Assembly (NCBI GenBank): GCA_964645785.1
Contig: CAZYAV010000025.1
Coordinates: 1-40,383, forward strand
Direction: 5' to 3'
From: CALWZE01 sp964645785
GTDB taxonomy: Bacteria > Bacillota > Clostridia > Oscillospirales > Ruminococcaceae
DNA length: 40,383 nt
Below the pieces are notes generated by a model. That model ran no database searches. It was not told the DNA's origin and saw only the letters and a list, made by a program, of their open reading frames with translations. The position numbers and the translations under genes were made by a program. Positions 17,601-26,803 of this stretch are shown here, in pieces. Within the stretch, counting starts at the first letter, position 1, and every line of letters begins with the position of its first letter.

Positions 17601-18879
17601 CTCGANNNNNNNNNNNNNNNNNNNNNNNNNNNNNNNNNNNNNNNNNNNNNNNNNNNNNNNNNNNNNNNNNNNNNNNNNNNNNNNNNNNNNNNNNNNNNNN
17701 NNNNNCTGTGACCGGCTCCGCTGCTTCGGGTGTCGGGGTCTCGACCGGCGCGGCGGGCGCGGCGGCCTCCGGCTGCGCGGTTTCGACAGGCTGCGCCGCG
17801 GGTTCCGCAGGCGCTGTGACCGGTTCCGCCGCCTCGGGCGTCGGGGTCTCAACCGGCGCAACAGGCGCGGCGACCTCCGGCTGCGCGGTCTCGGTGGGCT
17901 GCGCCGCGGGTTCCGTGGGTGTGGTGACCGATTCCACCGCTTCGGGCGTCGGGGTCTCGACAGGCGCAGCGGGCGCGGCAGTCTCCGGCTGCGCGGTCTC
18001 GGCGGGCTGCGCCGCGGGTTCCGCGGGCTCTGTGGTCGCTTCCGCCTCTTCGGGCGTCGGGGTCTCGACAGGCGCGGCGGTTTTTTCCTTTTTCAGCGCC
18101 AAAAACGCCTCAACCAGGCTGGAAATGTCCTGCTTTTCGGCGGGTTTTTGCGGCGCGGCAACCGGCGCGGGCGGTTCAGCCTGCCCGGCGGCGGGCAGAA
18201 CGGGCGCCTGTTCGGCCGGGCGCGGCGGCGCGGGCGCGGCGGCAGGCTCGTCCGTTCCCCGCGGGGCGGGGGACACCGGCTGCGCGGCGGGCGTCTGCGG
18301 CGGCTGTGCGGCAACGGGACGCTGCGGCTCGCGCTGAACGGCGCTCGTCGATTCTGTTTTTGTATACGGCTGCGCGGAGGGCGTATAGGTCTCCGCCTCG
18401 GTGCGCTGCGGCGCGCCGGACGCCCTCGACGGCCGGATTGTCTCGTACTTTTCGACCTTTGGCAGGTCATAGTGCTTGGGCGGTTCGATGGGTGCGGGCG
18501 GGGTATAGGCCGCGGGCGGCTGCCCGTACGGCGGCAGCACAGGCTGCACCGGCTCATACACCGGCGGCGTGTATACCGGGGGCGTATAGGTCTGCGGGGG
18601 CGCGTATGCCGGCGGCTCAAACGGCGGCGCGGGCGGATACTCCGGCTGCGGCTCGTACACCGGCGAAATCGGCTCATAGACCGGCGGTGTATACACCGGG
18701 GGCACAAAATCCGGCGCGATATAGCGCACAGGTTCATAATTCGGCGCGTCCAACGGCGGCTGCCCCGCCTGTCCGGGCGCAATTTCCTGCATACCGTACC
18801 CATACGCTGCGGGGTCAGTTTCCCACGCGTTCCCCTGCACGGGGTACTGCGGATACGGACTGTACGGCATATCACCCAT
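14634..18879 (-). CDS. Very long Pro/Ala/Glu-rich repeat protein with a degenerate C-terminal ABC-ATPase domain (interrupted by a scaffold gap)
   Basis: At least 1,380 residues are visible, in four parts. Residues 1-about 145 are Pro/Tyr-rich, with repeated YTPPVYEP-like motifs. Next is an Ala/Pro linker with one short amphipathic stretch (ISSLVEAFLALKKEK). From residue 269 come tandem 36-residue APVETPTPEAAEPVT-type repeats, and then about 500 acidic residues with spaced aromatic F/DFSSF motifs. The last 309 residues (about 15564-14637) follow an ABC nucleotide-binding domain: GLSFTLREGAVLALVAD where Walker A should be, AELSRNKRILLLVLSAAL at the signature, CVIVNDN at Walker B, and VLVIRRGAVAFDGTYRQLI at the end. 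Walker A lacks GxxGxGKS/T, LSGGQ is LSRNK, Walker B lacks the catalytic Glu, and the H-loop His is absent. It is probably unable to hydrolyse ATP. ATG 18879 follows GGAGG by 10 bases. The frame changes across the 100-N gap only because the placeholder length is wrong. Confidence 0.8.
17181..18075 (-). repeat. 108-bp (36-residue) tandem coding repeats, split by a gap
   Basis: Reading on the minus strand, units begin at 18075, 17967, 17859 and 17751. After the gap they end at 17505, 17397, 17289 and 17181. Each unit encodes APVETPTPEAAEPVT, then APAEPAAQPAETAQPE, then five small residues. Four whole units follow or precede partial ones on each side of the Ns. Units differ by a few substitutions, such as TSTAETAE and TLTPEAAE. 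Confidence 0.92.
17606..17705. other. Scaffold gap (100 N) inside the tandem repeats
   Basis: A placeholder of 100 Ns. It falls inside a near-identical 108-bp repeat array, the usual cause of a short-read assembly break. Confidence 0.99.
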
Positions 18880-19204
18880 AAACTGGAAACCTCCAATACT
18901 GTGTCCATTCTGCCGGGCTGTCCCGGGCGGCAAAGCCGTGCCCCGGGGCGGGCGCAGATTCGGCAATCTATCGCACTGCGCGCAGGCCGGACGGCCGGAG
19001 CCGTTCGCCGCGCGGACGGTATAGCGGGCGTTCAAGGCCGCCAAACGCCAGCCGTCCGCCGCACGGGCGGTCAGCAGGCGCGATTCGGCGTTATCCCAGG
19101 CCGCCCGCGGCGCGCCTCTGTGCGGGAACGGGCCGGGGCAAATGCGCGGAGCGCAACGGGGCGGACGCCGGGTAAACTGCGGCCATAATAACCACTTTGT
19201 GGAT
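18880..19204 (-). other. Long 5' leader of the repeat/pseudo-ATPase gene
   Basis: About 320 bases lie between the promoter at 19205-19234 and ATG 18879. The region is GC-rich. The coding frame stays open back to about 19044, but no ribosome binding site supports a longer protein. No known riboswitch motif is recognised. Apart from several short GC-rich complementary stretches I see nothing specific. Confidence 0.4.
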
Positions 19205-19234
19205 ATTATAGCATAGGTGCGGGCCTGTTTACAA
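19205..19234 (-). promoter_or_regulatory. Sigma-A promoter for the repeat/pseudo-ATPase operon
   Basis: On the minus strand, TTGTAA (19234-19229), 18 bases, TATAAT (19210-19205), with TG two bases ahead of the -10 (extended -10). It lies after addA and before the long leader. Confidence 0.7.
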
Positions 19235-19298
19235 ACCTAATCGCCCGATTCCCGGCCGGAAAGCCGGGATTTTTCCCCGCCTGCTGCTTTTCCGGGGC

Positions 19299-22200
19299 TC
19301 AGAGCGCCAGCTCGACCGGCCTGCCAAGCGCAAAGGAATAGAGCACACACCGCTTGACCGGCTTTTCCAGCCGGCGGTCAAGCGCATATTTATACAGCCG
19401 AAGCTGCTCCGTATACCGCGCCGCAAGCTCCTGCGGCGTGCGCACCCGGTCGGATTTGTAGTCGACCAGCACGGCGCCGTCCGGCTCCAGAACCACGCAG
19501 TCCGCGATGCCCTGAATCATCACCCGCTCCTGCGCGAGCGGCGGCGGCAGCTCGGCGAGCGCCGACGCGGGGATGGAGTCGATAAAGTCGTATTCGCGCA
19601 GCACGCGCGGCGCGGCCGCAATCCACTGCCCGAACTCGCTCGCGAACAGCCGGTCAAGCGCGGCGACGTCGATGCCCGCCGCGTCCGACGCCGCGATATA
19701 CCCATCCCGCACCAGCCGGTCGAGCTCGTCCTGCGCCGAGCGCGCCGCGCGGGCATAGTCGGCGCACTGCATAAACAGGTGGATTGCCGTGCCGCGCTGC
19801 GCCGCCGCGGCGGAGCCGCGCGCAAACCCGGGCGCGGCCGGCGGCGCGGGGACTTTCTCCCCGGCAAGCGCGGTCACCGCCAGCTTTGTCGGCAGCTGCG
19901 CGAGCGCGAGACGCGGGTTCCGGTAGCCCGCGCGGGCATCCAGCAGCGCGACCAGCGCCGGGTCGGCGGCGGACGGTGCGGCGGCCGCGGCCTCTTCCGG
20001 GGCGGATTCGCCCGGCTGTGCGGCGGCCGGCGGCGCGCAGAGCGCAATCCGCACCTCCCCGCCCTCAAACACGCCGGTGCGCAGCAGGCTGTGCGCCGCG
20101 GCGGGGTAGCTGGCAAACAGGCCGAGTAGCGTCCAGGCGAGATATCCGCTGTGCGCGCCGACAATGTACGGGTCGAGCGCGCCGTTGACAAAGCAGTTTT
20201 GCAGGCTTTCAATCAGGCGGTCGGGTCTTGCGTTTTCGGCGGCGAGGTACAGCTTCTGCCGCGCCCGGGTCAGCGCGACATAGAGCACCCGCATCTCCTC
20301 CCCCACCGTTTTCTGCGCCGACGCGAGGGAGAGCGCCTGATAGGCGGCCGTCCGCCGCGCATACAGCGCGCTGCCGTCCGCGCAGGGCTGCCTTACCCGC
20401 GCGCCGATGCCGAGCCGCGCGTCAAACAGCATCGAGGGGGCGCGGCTGTCGCTGAGGTTGAACCGCTTGCCGGCGTTTGCGACAAACACGACCGGCCATT
20501 CCCGCCCCTTTGCGTTGTGAATGGAGGTGACGCAGACCGCGTCGTCGGGCGGGGTGAACGCGCGGCGGACGGTTTTTCCGCTTTGCGCCGCGCTCTCGCA
20601 CAGCCGCAGAAAGGCGGGCAGGCTGCCGTCCGCCGTGCGGGAAAATTCGGCGGCCATGTCGATAAACAGCCGGATATTGTTCTGCCTGCGGGTCAGCTCC
20701 GCCCCGGCGCATAGCAGCAACTCTGCGTCGGTCTCGTCGGCCGCCTGCCGCAGCAGCTCGTCCACCCCGCACGCGCTGCTGCGCGCGCGGAACGCGGCGA
20801 GCGCCCCCACAAGCGCCCGGCATTTCGGGTCGCCGCTGCCCAGCACCAGCGTGTACAGCTGGGCGTGCCTGTCCCTGAGCCGCAGCCGCGCAAGGTCGTC
20901 GGTTGTAAAGCCGAACAGCGGCGAGAGCATGACCGCCGCAAGGTCGACGTCCCGGCGCGGGTTGTCGATTACCCGCAGCAGGCTGAGCAGCACCGCGACC
21001 TCGCTGTTCTCAAACAGATTTTCCGCGCCGTCCGACCAGGCGCGCACCCCGGCAGCCTCCAGCGCCGCCTGATAGGCCTGCGCCCTGTCCCGCGGGGCGC
21101 GCAGCAATATGCAGAAGTCCGCCGGGCGGCACGGCCGCTCCCCCGCCTTGTCCTGCACGGGATAACCGCGGCGCAGCATCCCCGCGATTTCGCGCGCAAT
21201 CCGCGCCGGCTCTTCCCCTTCGGGGCAAATCCACACGTCCAGCCCGCAGGGCTCGGGGTTGGGGACGCCCGCCGCCTCCAGCCCGGCGGCCAGCGCCTCG
21301 CCGCGGGCGTAATCCGTCCCCCCTGTCTGCGCGGTCATAACGGGCGCAAACACCGCGTTGACCGCCCGCACCACAGGGCCGCTCGAGCGGAAATTTTCCG
21401 CAAGGGTAATCCGCATCGGAAACAGCCCTTGCTCGCTGGGGCGGCAGGCGGCGCGCCGCCGGATAAACAGTTCGGGGTCGGCGCGGCGGAAGCTGTAGAT
21501 GCTCTGCTTGACGTCCCCGACGCAGAACAGATTGCGCTCCCCGCGGGAAATCAGCGAGAAAATCAGATCCTGTATCTCGTTTGTGTCCTGATATTCGTCC
21601 ACAAAAATATGCACAAACCGGCCGGCAAGCTCCTGCGCGACGGGGGAGGGCTCCCCACTCTCCCCGCCGAGCAGCGCGACCGCCATCCGCTCAAGGTCGG
21701 AAAATTCATAGACCCGGCGTGCCCTTTTCGCCTCGTCCAGCCGCCGGGCAAACTGCGCCTTTGCCACAAACAGCGCCGCGGCCGGCTCGCGCAGGGTTTC
21801 CCTGTCCGCCTCAAAGGACTGCGCCCCCGCGCCGAAGCAGTCCCGCGCGCGCTCCAGAATCTCCTGCACCTGCGCGCGCAGGCTCTTGACCTGCTCGCGC
21901 AGCAGGATATCCGCGCCGTGCTTGCGTCCCACAGTGCCCGGCGTGTAGCTGCCCGCAAGCGCGGCGCAGTCCGCCCACACGCCCGCCTGCATCGCGGCCA
22001 GCAGCCGCTTGGCGTACAGCATATCGCACCGCAGCGGCTCCCCGTAATTGAGCAGCAGCTTTTCATCCTCAGCCGCAAGCTCGAGCGCCTCGGCGCACAG
22101 CGAGACGGCGGACGCGAGCGCGCGGGACGCGTAATCAAGCAGGAAGCCGCCGGCGCGGGTTTCCTCCGGCGGCGTGCCCGGCGCAAGCTCGTCCAGGCAC

Positions 22201-22781
22201 TGCTGCTCCCACCGCGCGGGATAGGCGAGGTTGGTTTCAAAATCGTACAGCCGCTCGATCAGCTCGGCGGTGGCGCGGTCGCTGCGCGAGCGCCCAAACA
22301 GGTCGCTGAGCGCGGCGATGCCGCTTTCCGGCCGGGCGTACAGCTCGGCGAGGGTCTCCTCCATCGCCGCGGCGCGCAGCTGGGCGATCTGCGCGTCGTT
22401 CCCCACCGAAAAATCGGGCGGCAGCTCCAGCTCGCTGAAATGCGCCCGCAGCAGCGCGCTGCAAAACGCGTCGATTGTGCTGATCTGCGCGCGCATGAGC
22501 AGCTGCTGCTGGCGGCGCAGCCGCCGGTCGTCCGGGCGGGCGGCGGCCAGCTCGGCCAGGCGTGCCCGGATCCGCGCCGCCATCTCGGCCGCGGCGGCGT
22601 TGGTAAAGGTCACGACAAGCAGCCTGTCCGCGTCCACCGGATCGCGCTCGTCGGTTATCAGCGAGACAATCCGCTCAACCAGCACGGCCGTTTTGCCGCT
22701 GCCCGCCGCCGCGCTAACCAGAATCTGCCCGCCCCGCGCGGTGATGGCGAGGCGCTGTTCCGGCGTCCACTGCTGGCTCAT
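19299..22781 (-). CDS. addA: ATP-dependent helicase/nuclease subunit A (AddA)
   Basis: A 1,160-residue UvrD-like helicase with a C-terminal nuclease, the motor half of the AddAB double-strand-break resection enzyme. Motifs in order are SAAAGSGKTAVLVERI (Walker A), VVTFTNAAAAEM, STIDAFCSALL, FVDEYQDTNEIQD (Walker B), GDVKQSIYSFRRADPELF, LAENFRSSGPV, SIHNAKGREWPVVFVAN and VALTRARQKLYLA. The PD-(D/E)xK nuclease core ends in VLVDYKSDRVR. Length is normal. Its ATG overlaps the addB stop as ATGA (22781-22778), so translation is coupled. ATG 22781 directly precedes SQQWTPEQRLAI, the usual N-terminus. Confidence 0.98.
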   Translation of the reverse strand: MSQQWTPEQRLAITARGGQILVSAAAGSGKTAVLVERIVSLITDERDPVDADRLLVVTFTNAAAAEMAARIRARLAELAAARPDDRRLRRQQQLLMRAQISTIDAFCSALLRAHFSELELPPDFSVGNDAQIAQLRAAAMEETLAELYARPESGIAALSDLFGRSRSDRATAELIERLYDFETNLAYPARWEQQCLDELAPGTPPEETRAGGFLLDYASRALASAVSLCAEALELAAEDEKLLLNYGEPLRCDMLYAKRLLAAMQAGVWADCAALAGSYTPGTVGRKHGADILLREQVKSLRAQVQEILERARDCFGAGAQSFEADRETLREPAAALFVAKAQFARRLDEAKRARRVYEFSDLERMAVALLGGESGEPSPVAQELAGRFVHIFVDEYQDTNEIQDLIFSLISRGERNLFCVGDVKQSIYSFRRADPELFIRRRAACRPSEQGLFPMRITLAENFRSSGPVVRAVNAVFAPVMTAQTGGTDYARGEALAAGLEAAGVPNPEPCGLDVWICPEGEEPARIAREIAGMLRRGYPVQDKAGERPCRPADFCILLRAPRDRAQAYQAALEAAGVRAWSDGAENLFENSEVAVLLSLLRVIDNPRRDVDLAAVMLSPLFGFTTDDLARLRLRDRHAQLYTLVLGSGDPKCRALVGALAAFRARSSACGVDELLRQAADETDAELLLCAGAELTRRQNNIRLFIDMAAEFSRTADGSLPAFLRLCESAAQSGKTVRRAFTPPDDAVCVTSIHNAKGREWPVVFVANAGKRFNLSDSRAPSMLFDARLGIGARVRQPCADGSALYARRTAAYQALSLASAQKTVGEEMRVLYVALTRARQKLYLAAENARPDRLIESLQNCFVNGALDPYIVGAHSGYLAWTLLGLFASYPAAAHSLLRTGVFEGGEVRIALCAPPAAAQPGESAPEEAAAAAPSAADPALVALLDARAGYRNPRLALAQLPTKLAVTALAGEKVPAPPAAPGFARGSAAAAQRGTAIHLFMQCADYARAARSAQDELDRLVRDGYIAASDAAGIDVAALDRLFASEFGQWIAAAPRVLREYDFIDSIPASALAELPPPLAQERVMIQGIADCVVLEPDGAVLVDYKSDRVRTPQELAARYTEQLRLYKYALDRRLEKPVKRCVLYSFALGRPVELAL

Positions 22782-25700
22782 GCGTCCGCCCCCTTTCCGT
22801 CCGGCTCAAACGGCCGCTTGTCCTCCCGCTTCTCAAACACCCGCTCCCGCTCGCCCCTGTCCCGCCGGCACACCGCCGCATAGGGGCAGAAATCGCAGGC
22901 CGACTCCCTTGCGCCCGGTCTTGCGGGCACGGCCTCCCAGCTGCCGGCATAGAGCGCGGCGGCCATTTCGCCGACAGTTTTTTCGACATGCGCCTCAATC
23001 CGCCCCAGCTTTTCAAGCGAGGCCAGCTTTTCGCTGCGCCGCAGGCCGCCCCGGCTGTCCCCCGTCACCGGGATAAACACACCGGCTAGCTCCTGCTCCA
23101 TCGCGGCCGCGATTTCGGGGTCGTCCAGCACCAGGCCGTCCATCCGATAGGCGCGGCGCGCCGCCTTTTCGGGGTCGTCCCCCCCGGCCGGGGGGGTGGG
23201 GTCGGCGGGCAGATACATCACCGCGGCGGGGACGGGGTTTTTATACCGCGCCCCGCCGTTTTTGCAGACCGTGAACAGATACAGCAGCATCTGCATGTTG
23301 AGCCCATAGTAAACGTCGGTCAGGCTGAACGCCTTGTCCCCCGTTTTGTAATCGACCACCCGGATATAGCTTTTGCCGTCCTTTTGGAACAGGTCGACCC
23401 GGTCGATTTTACCCTCGACATATACCGTTCCGCCGCCCGGCACGCGCAGCGCGAGCGGCTCGATTGCCCGCCCCCGGCCGATTTCCAGCTCAAAATCCGC
23501 CGGGCGGAACGCGCTCTGCGCCTGCTCCCGGCGCAATTGCAGCACCAGGCGAATCGTCTGCGCCTCCAGCCGCCCGGCGAGGTACTGCATCCGGGGCTGG
23601 TTCATGCGCTGCGCAAACTGCGCCTCGGCGTATGCCCGCGCCTGCCGCGCCGCGGCCTCCCGCAGCGCCTGCTCGTCCGCGGCGGCGAGCTCCCCGCCGA
23701 ATTCCGCCAGGACATTTTCCAACACCGCGTGCACAAAGGTGCCCGCCTGCGCCGGGTTCAGCTCGGCGCGCTCAAGCGGGCGCACCCGCAGCATATATTG
23801 CAGAAAATAGCGGAACGCGCAGTTTTCATAGGTTTCGATCCGGGTCGCGGACAGGGTGGCCGTTTCCCCCATCAACGCCGCCGCAAGCTCTGTGTTCCGC
23901 GCGGCAAAGGAGGGGGCGGCGGCGGCCGAATCAATCGCCGCGCAGCTGCCGCCGAGCCCGCTTTGCGCGATGGCGGCGCAGGCCGCGCGCTCCCCCAGCG
24001 CGGCGGCGGAGGCATAGGCATAGGCGGCCGCCCGCGGGGTCTGCGCGCCGGGCAGGGGCGCGGCCTCGCTTTCCGGCCGGCGCGCGCCCGCCGCCGCGCA
24101 GAACAGCGCCGTCTGCGGCTCGGGCAGCAAGCCCGTTCCGCGCTGGTCGGCGCAGGCGCGGCAGAGATACAGCCGGTCGCGCGCGGCGGTGGCCGCCCGG
24201 TAGAGGTACAGCCGCTCCATTGCGGCGCTCGTCTCAAAATCCCGGCTGAGCGACGCGCCGGACGCGCACAGCAGCTCCCGCTCCTCAAAGCTCAGCAGCG
24301 GCGCCTCAAACCCCGTTTTGGGGAAGATCCCGTCGTTGAGACCCAGCACAAAAACCGCGCGCGGGTTCTGGGTGCGCATCCGGTCGGCCGAGCCGAACGC
24401 GACCTGCTCCAGGCTCTGCGGAATCTCGCCGACCGGCGTCTCCCCGGCAAGCAGGGTGTACAGGTCGGACAGCTCCGCGGGCGTGTAGTGCTCCTGCCCG
24501 ACGAGGTCGTGCAGCCTGTCCAGCAGCCCGATGCCGAGCGCCGCCTGCCGCCGGGCGTCCCCGTCGTCCGCCTGCGCGAGGGCTTTGACCGCCCCGCAGC
24601 GCTCCATCAGCGCCCACACCGCCTCGACAAGCGCCTGCGCGCCGCCCGCCTGCGCCTGCTTGATGAACGGGCAAAACCAGCCGGCGGCGGTGGCGCGCGC
24701 GGCCTCCACACGGGCGGTCTGGGCGGCGGTCTCCGCGTCCGGCTCGCCGAAGCCGTCCGGCCGGCGGGTGAACGGCTCCAGCCAGCCGCCGCCCTCTATA
24801 TTCCACACAAAGCAGTAATTCTCCAGCTCGCTGACCGCCTGCTCCTCCAGCGCGCACAGCCCCGTTTTGAGCACCCGGAAAACCGCGTCGGTGCGCATCC
24901 CCTCGGCGAGCGCGAGCGCCCCCAGCACAAACGCCGAAAACGCCGTGTGCAGCATGTTGCCCGGCGAATCGGAAAACAGCGGGATGCCGTACCGCGCAAA
25001 GGTTCGCTCCACCGCAAACCGGTACCGCTCCGCGTCCCGCGCGACGACCGCGATATCCGCAAAGCGGTATCCATCCTCCCGCACAAGGGTCAGAATCTCC
25101 CGCGCGGCAAGCTCCGCCTCCCCGTACAGATCCGCGCCCGCGATTTCGTATACGCCGCCGGCCGGGTCGGGCGCCTGAGGCAGCGTCCCGTCCGCGTAAA
25201 ACCGCTCGGCCTGCGCGAGCATGGGCGCGCGGAAGCGGGGCGCCTCCTCCAGCACAACCGGGCGCGCAAACCCCGCCTGCCTGCGGTCGGCCAGCGCGCG
25301 CAGGCGGCGCGCGGTGTCCCGCACGGCGGAAAACGCGTCCTGCCGCTCCGCGTAGATGTCCCCGTCGCAGCACAGGGTCACGACGACCTCCTTTGCCAGC
25401 GACAGCAGCGCGCCGATCAGCTCAAATTCCGGATAGGTAAAGCCGGAATAGCCGTCAAAAAAGAGGGTGACGTCCGCAAACTGCTTTGCCCCCGCGCACA
25501 GCCGCGCCGCCGCCAGCAGCTCCCCCGCGTCGTCGACATACTGCTGCGCGAGCATCGCCTCGTAGCCCTCGTAAATCAGCGCAAGCTCGCTGAGCCTGTC
25601 CCGCGAAAGGGGATTGGCCGCGCGGCCGGCCGCCTCCCGCATCTGCGCGGGGGTCACGCCGCCGTTTTTCAGCTCGTCAATCACGCTGACGGCGAGGGTG

Positions 25701-26047
25701 AAAAACGCGCGGTCGCGCCGGTGCCGGCGATAGAGGGTGAGCTCCCCCTCCAGCGCGGCGAGCGCCCGGCGCAGCACCGCACACTTTTCCGCGTCGCTCA
25801 CCCGTTTTTTCGCCCCGCCGCCGCATTCCGCGAATATATCGCCGCACAGCCGCTTAAACGAGCGGATCGCGCACAGCCCCGCCGCGCGACCCTCCAGCCG
25901 CAGGGTCAGCGCCCGCTCAAAGCTGTAGCTGCTCTGCTCCGGCACAACGAGAATCGAGCGTCCGCCCGCCCGGGCAAGGCGCTCAATCCGGGCAAGGCAG
26001 GCCTCGCTTTTTCCGCTTCCGGCACGGCCGAGAATCAGGTTCATCAT
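22778..26047 (-). CDS. addB: ATP-dependent helicase/nuclease subunit B (AddB)
   Basis: 1,089 residues, the second subunit of AddAB. The N-terminal Walker A is ILGRAGSGKSEAC. The C-terminal nuclease core has VVDYKTGDKAF. The iron-sulfur cluster ligands are visible as ENCAFRYFLQYML and then SACDFCPYAAVC, the four-cysteine pattern of AddB. I chose ATG 26047 (MMNLILG) over a TTG at 26056, because AAAGGCGG lies 10 bases upstream of the ATG but overlaps the TTG. It is the first gene of addB-addA. No SOS box was found directly upstream. Confidence 0.97.
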   Translation of the reverse strand: MMNLILGRAGSGKSEACLARIERLARAGGRSILVVPEQSSYSFERALTLRLEGRAAGLCAIRSFKRLCGDIFAECGGGAKKRVSDAEKCAVLRRALAALEGELTLYRRHRRDRAFFTLAVSVIDELKNGGVTPAQMREAAGRAANPLSRDRLSELALIYEGYEAMLAQQYVDDAGELLAAARLCAGAKQFADVTLFFDGYSGFTYPEFELIGALLSLAKEVVVTLCCDGDIYAERQDAFSAVRDTARRLRALADRRQAGFARPVVLEEAPRFRAPMLAQAERFYADGTLPQAPDPAGGVYEIAGADLYGEAELAAREILTLVREDGYRFADIAVVARDAERYRFAVERTFARYGIPLFSDSPGNMLHTAFSAFVLGALALAEGMRTDAVFRVLKTGLCALEEQAVSELENYCFVWNIEGGGWLEPFTRRPDGFGEPDAETAAQTARVEAARATAAGWFCPFIKQAQAGGAQALVEAVWALMERCGAVKALAQADDGDARRQAALGIGLLDRLHDLVGQEHYTPAELSDLYTLLAGETPVGEIPQSLEQVAFGSADRMRTQNPRAVFVLGLNDGIFPKTGFEAPLLSFEERELLCASGASLSRDFETSAAMERLYLYRAATAARDRLYLCRACADQRGTGLLPEPQTALFCAAAGARRPESEAAPLPGAQTPRAAAYAYASAAALGERAACAAIAQSGLGGSCAAIDSAAAAPSFAARNTELAAALMGETATLSATRIETYENCAFRYFLQYMLRVRPLERAELNPAQAGTFVHAVLENVLAEFGGELAAADEQALREAAARQARAYAEAQFAQRMNQPRMQYLAGRLEAQTIRLVLQLRREQAQSAFRPADFELEIGRGRAIEPLALRVPGGGTVYVEGKIDRVDLFQKDGKSYIRVVDYKTGDKAFSLTDVYYGLNMQMLLYLFTVCKNGGARYKNPVPAAVMYLPADPTPPAGGDDPEKAARRAYRMDGLVLDDPEIAAAMEQELAGVFIPVTGDSRGGLRRSEKLASLEKLGRIEAHVEKTVGEMAAALYAGSWEAVPARPGARESACDFCPYAAVCRRDRGERERVFEKREDKRPFEPDGKGADA

Positions 26048-26278
26048 CGCAAACAAGCCGCCTTTCGCTTCAATCAGCCATCTACCCTGATTGTAAACGA
26101 AACGCGGGCGAAGTGCAACGGACGGCGGCGCCGGATTGCGAAGCCCCGCGCACTACGCAGCTGCATTTCTGCCGCGCGTGCGGGCGGCCTCTGCAGCGGG
26201 GAGGCCGGGGATTCCCGGAAAGGGGCGCATCCCTTGCAGCTTTTCATTTAGGCTCCTTTCTCCTCCTTTTTTGCACAG

Positions 26279-26307
26279 AAAACCCGCCCCAGCAAGGGGC
26301 GGGTTTT
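26279..26307. terminator. Bidirectional-looking terminator between the AT-rich island and addB
   Basis: AAAACCCGCCCC (26279-26290) pairs with GGGGCGGGTTTT (26296-26307). On the minus strand it can stop transcription from the small genes at 26333-26780 before addB. Bases 26048-26278 hold no recognisable gene. Confidence 0.85.
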
Positions 26308-26332
26308 AGCGATATATTAGTTTTCGGTCAAA

Positions 26333-26578
26333 TCAGTACCACATTACAGTTCTCGTTGCTGGCAGCTCTGAAACCGCTCCAGATTCCATATCTTCTTTAA
26401 TGCCTCGAAGCCCACACGCAGCCATTGAACCGTAACTGTAGTACTCGTCCACCACATCCCAAGATCTGTCTCCCGTGTTTTTGTTGTACGTAACGTGACC
26501 AATTATTTCCGTATCTTCGGGAACAAAATCGGCTTCTAATGTGTCATCATGAGCTTTTATGTTTATCAGCCTTAGCAT
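26333..26578 (-). CDS. Small acidic protein of unknown function, possible immunity protein
   Basis: 81 residues starting MLRLINIKAHDDTLEADF and including HVTYNKNTGDRSWDVVDEYY and GSMAACGLRGIKEDMESG. The protein is acidic, with no signal or membrane segment. I do not recognise a named family. The start is uncertain: the frame is open to 26638, with ATGs at 26587 and 26578. I prefer 26578, about 10 bases after AGAGAG, which overlaps the upstream gene by 32 bases. The DNA is clearly richer in A/T than the surrounding genes. A small acidic protein overlapping a toxin-tail-like gene suggests an immunity role, but this is inference from layout. Confidence 0.5.
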   Translation of the reverse strand: MLRLINIKAHDDTLEADFVPEDTEIIGHVTYNKNTGDRSWDVVDEYYSYGSMAACGLRGIKEDMESGAVSELPATRTVMWY

Positions 26579-26780
26579 AATACACATCACTCTCTTTTCT
26601 GTAATTGTATATCTTCGACGTTTTCCTGTGCGCTTCATCCTGCGTATAACCTTGTTGCATTAACTCTTGTTCCATCTTTTCATGCTTTTGCAGGGTCAAA
26701 TCGTGTGCCCGGATCGGTTTGCCGTCGATAAGCCTTTCAGCCCTCCGCTCGTTGCGTGTCAAGGTTTCGCGCCGCACCAA
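26547..26780 (-). pseudogene. Probable remnant: C-terminal tail of a polymorphic-toxin or phage-head-type protein
   Basis: A 77-residue frame whose C-terminal half reads RAHDLTLQKHEKMEQELMQQ, then GYTQDEAHRKTSKIYNY. The HExMExxLMxxG...EAH pattern resembles tails of secreted toxin or phage minor-head proteins, a resemblance recalled from memory only. There is no ATG near the start. The first candidate is TTG 26780, and a TAG lies eight codons further upstream, so the N-terminal part of an original larger protein seems to be gone. Low-GC composition fits recent acquisition. A promoter at 26804-26832 could still transcribe it. Alternatively it is an intact short gene with a TTG or GTG start. Confidence 0.4.
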
Positions 26781-26803
26781 GCCGCTTTTGCGCCTGTGCT
26801 TCT

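Noticed and set aside
17181..18075. Tandem repeats considered as a CRISPR array
   Set aside because: The units are 108 bp, contiguous without unique spacers, and encode a continuous in-frame 36-residue protein repeat.
15231..19188. Long plus-strand frames (826 and 1,190 residues) opposite the repeat protein, rich in Gly/Ser/Cys or Arg/Leu
   Set aside because: The 108-bp repeats lack stops in several frames. The minus frame has a ribosome binding site, a promoter, an ABC-like domain and a coupled partner; the plus frames have none.
19248..19275. CCCGGC/GCCGGG hairpin after addA as its terminator
   Set aside because: The T run follows the hairpin on the plus strand, not on the addA (minus) strand, so it is not a convincing addA terminator.
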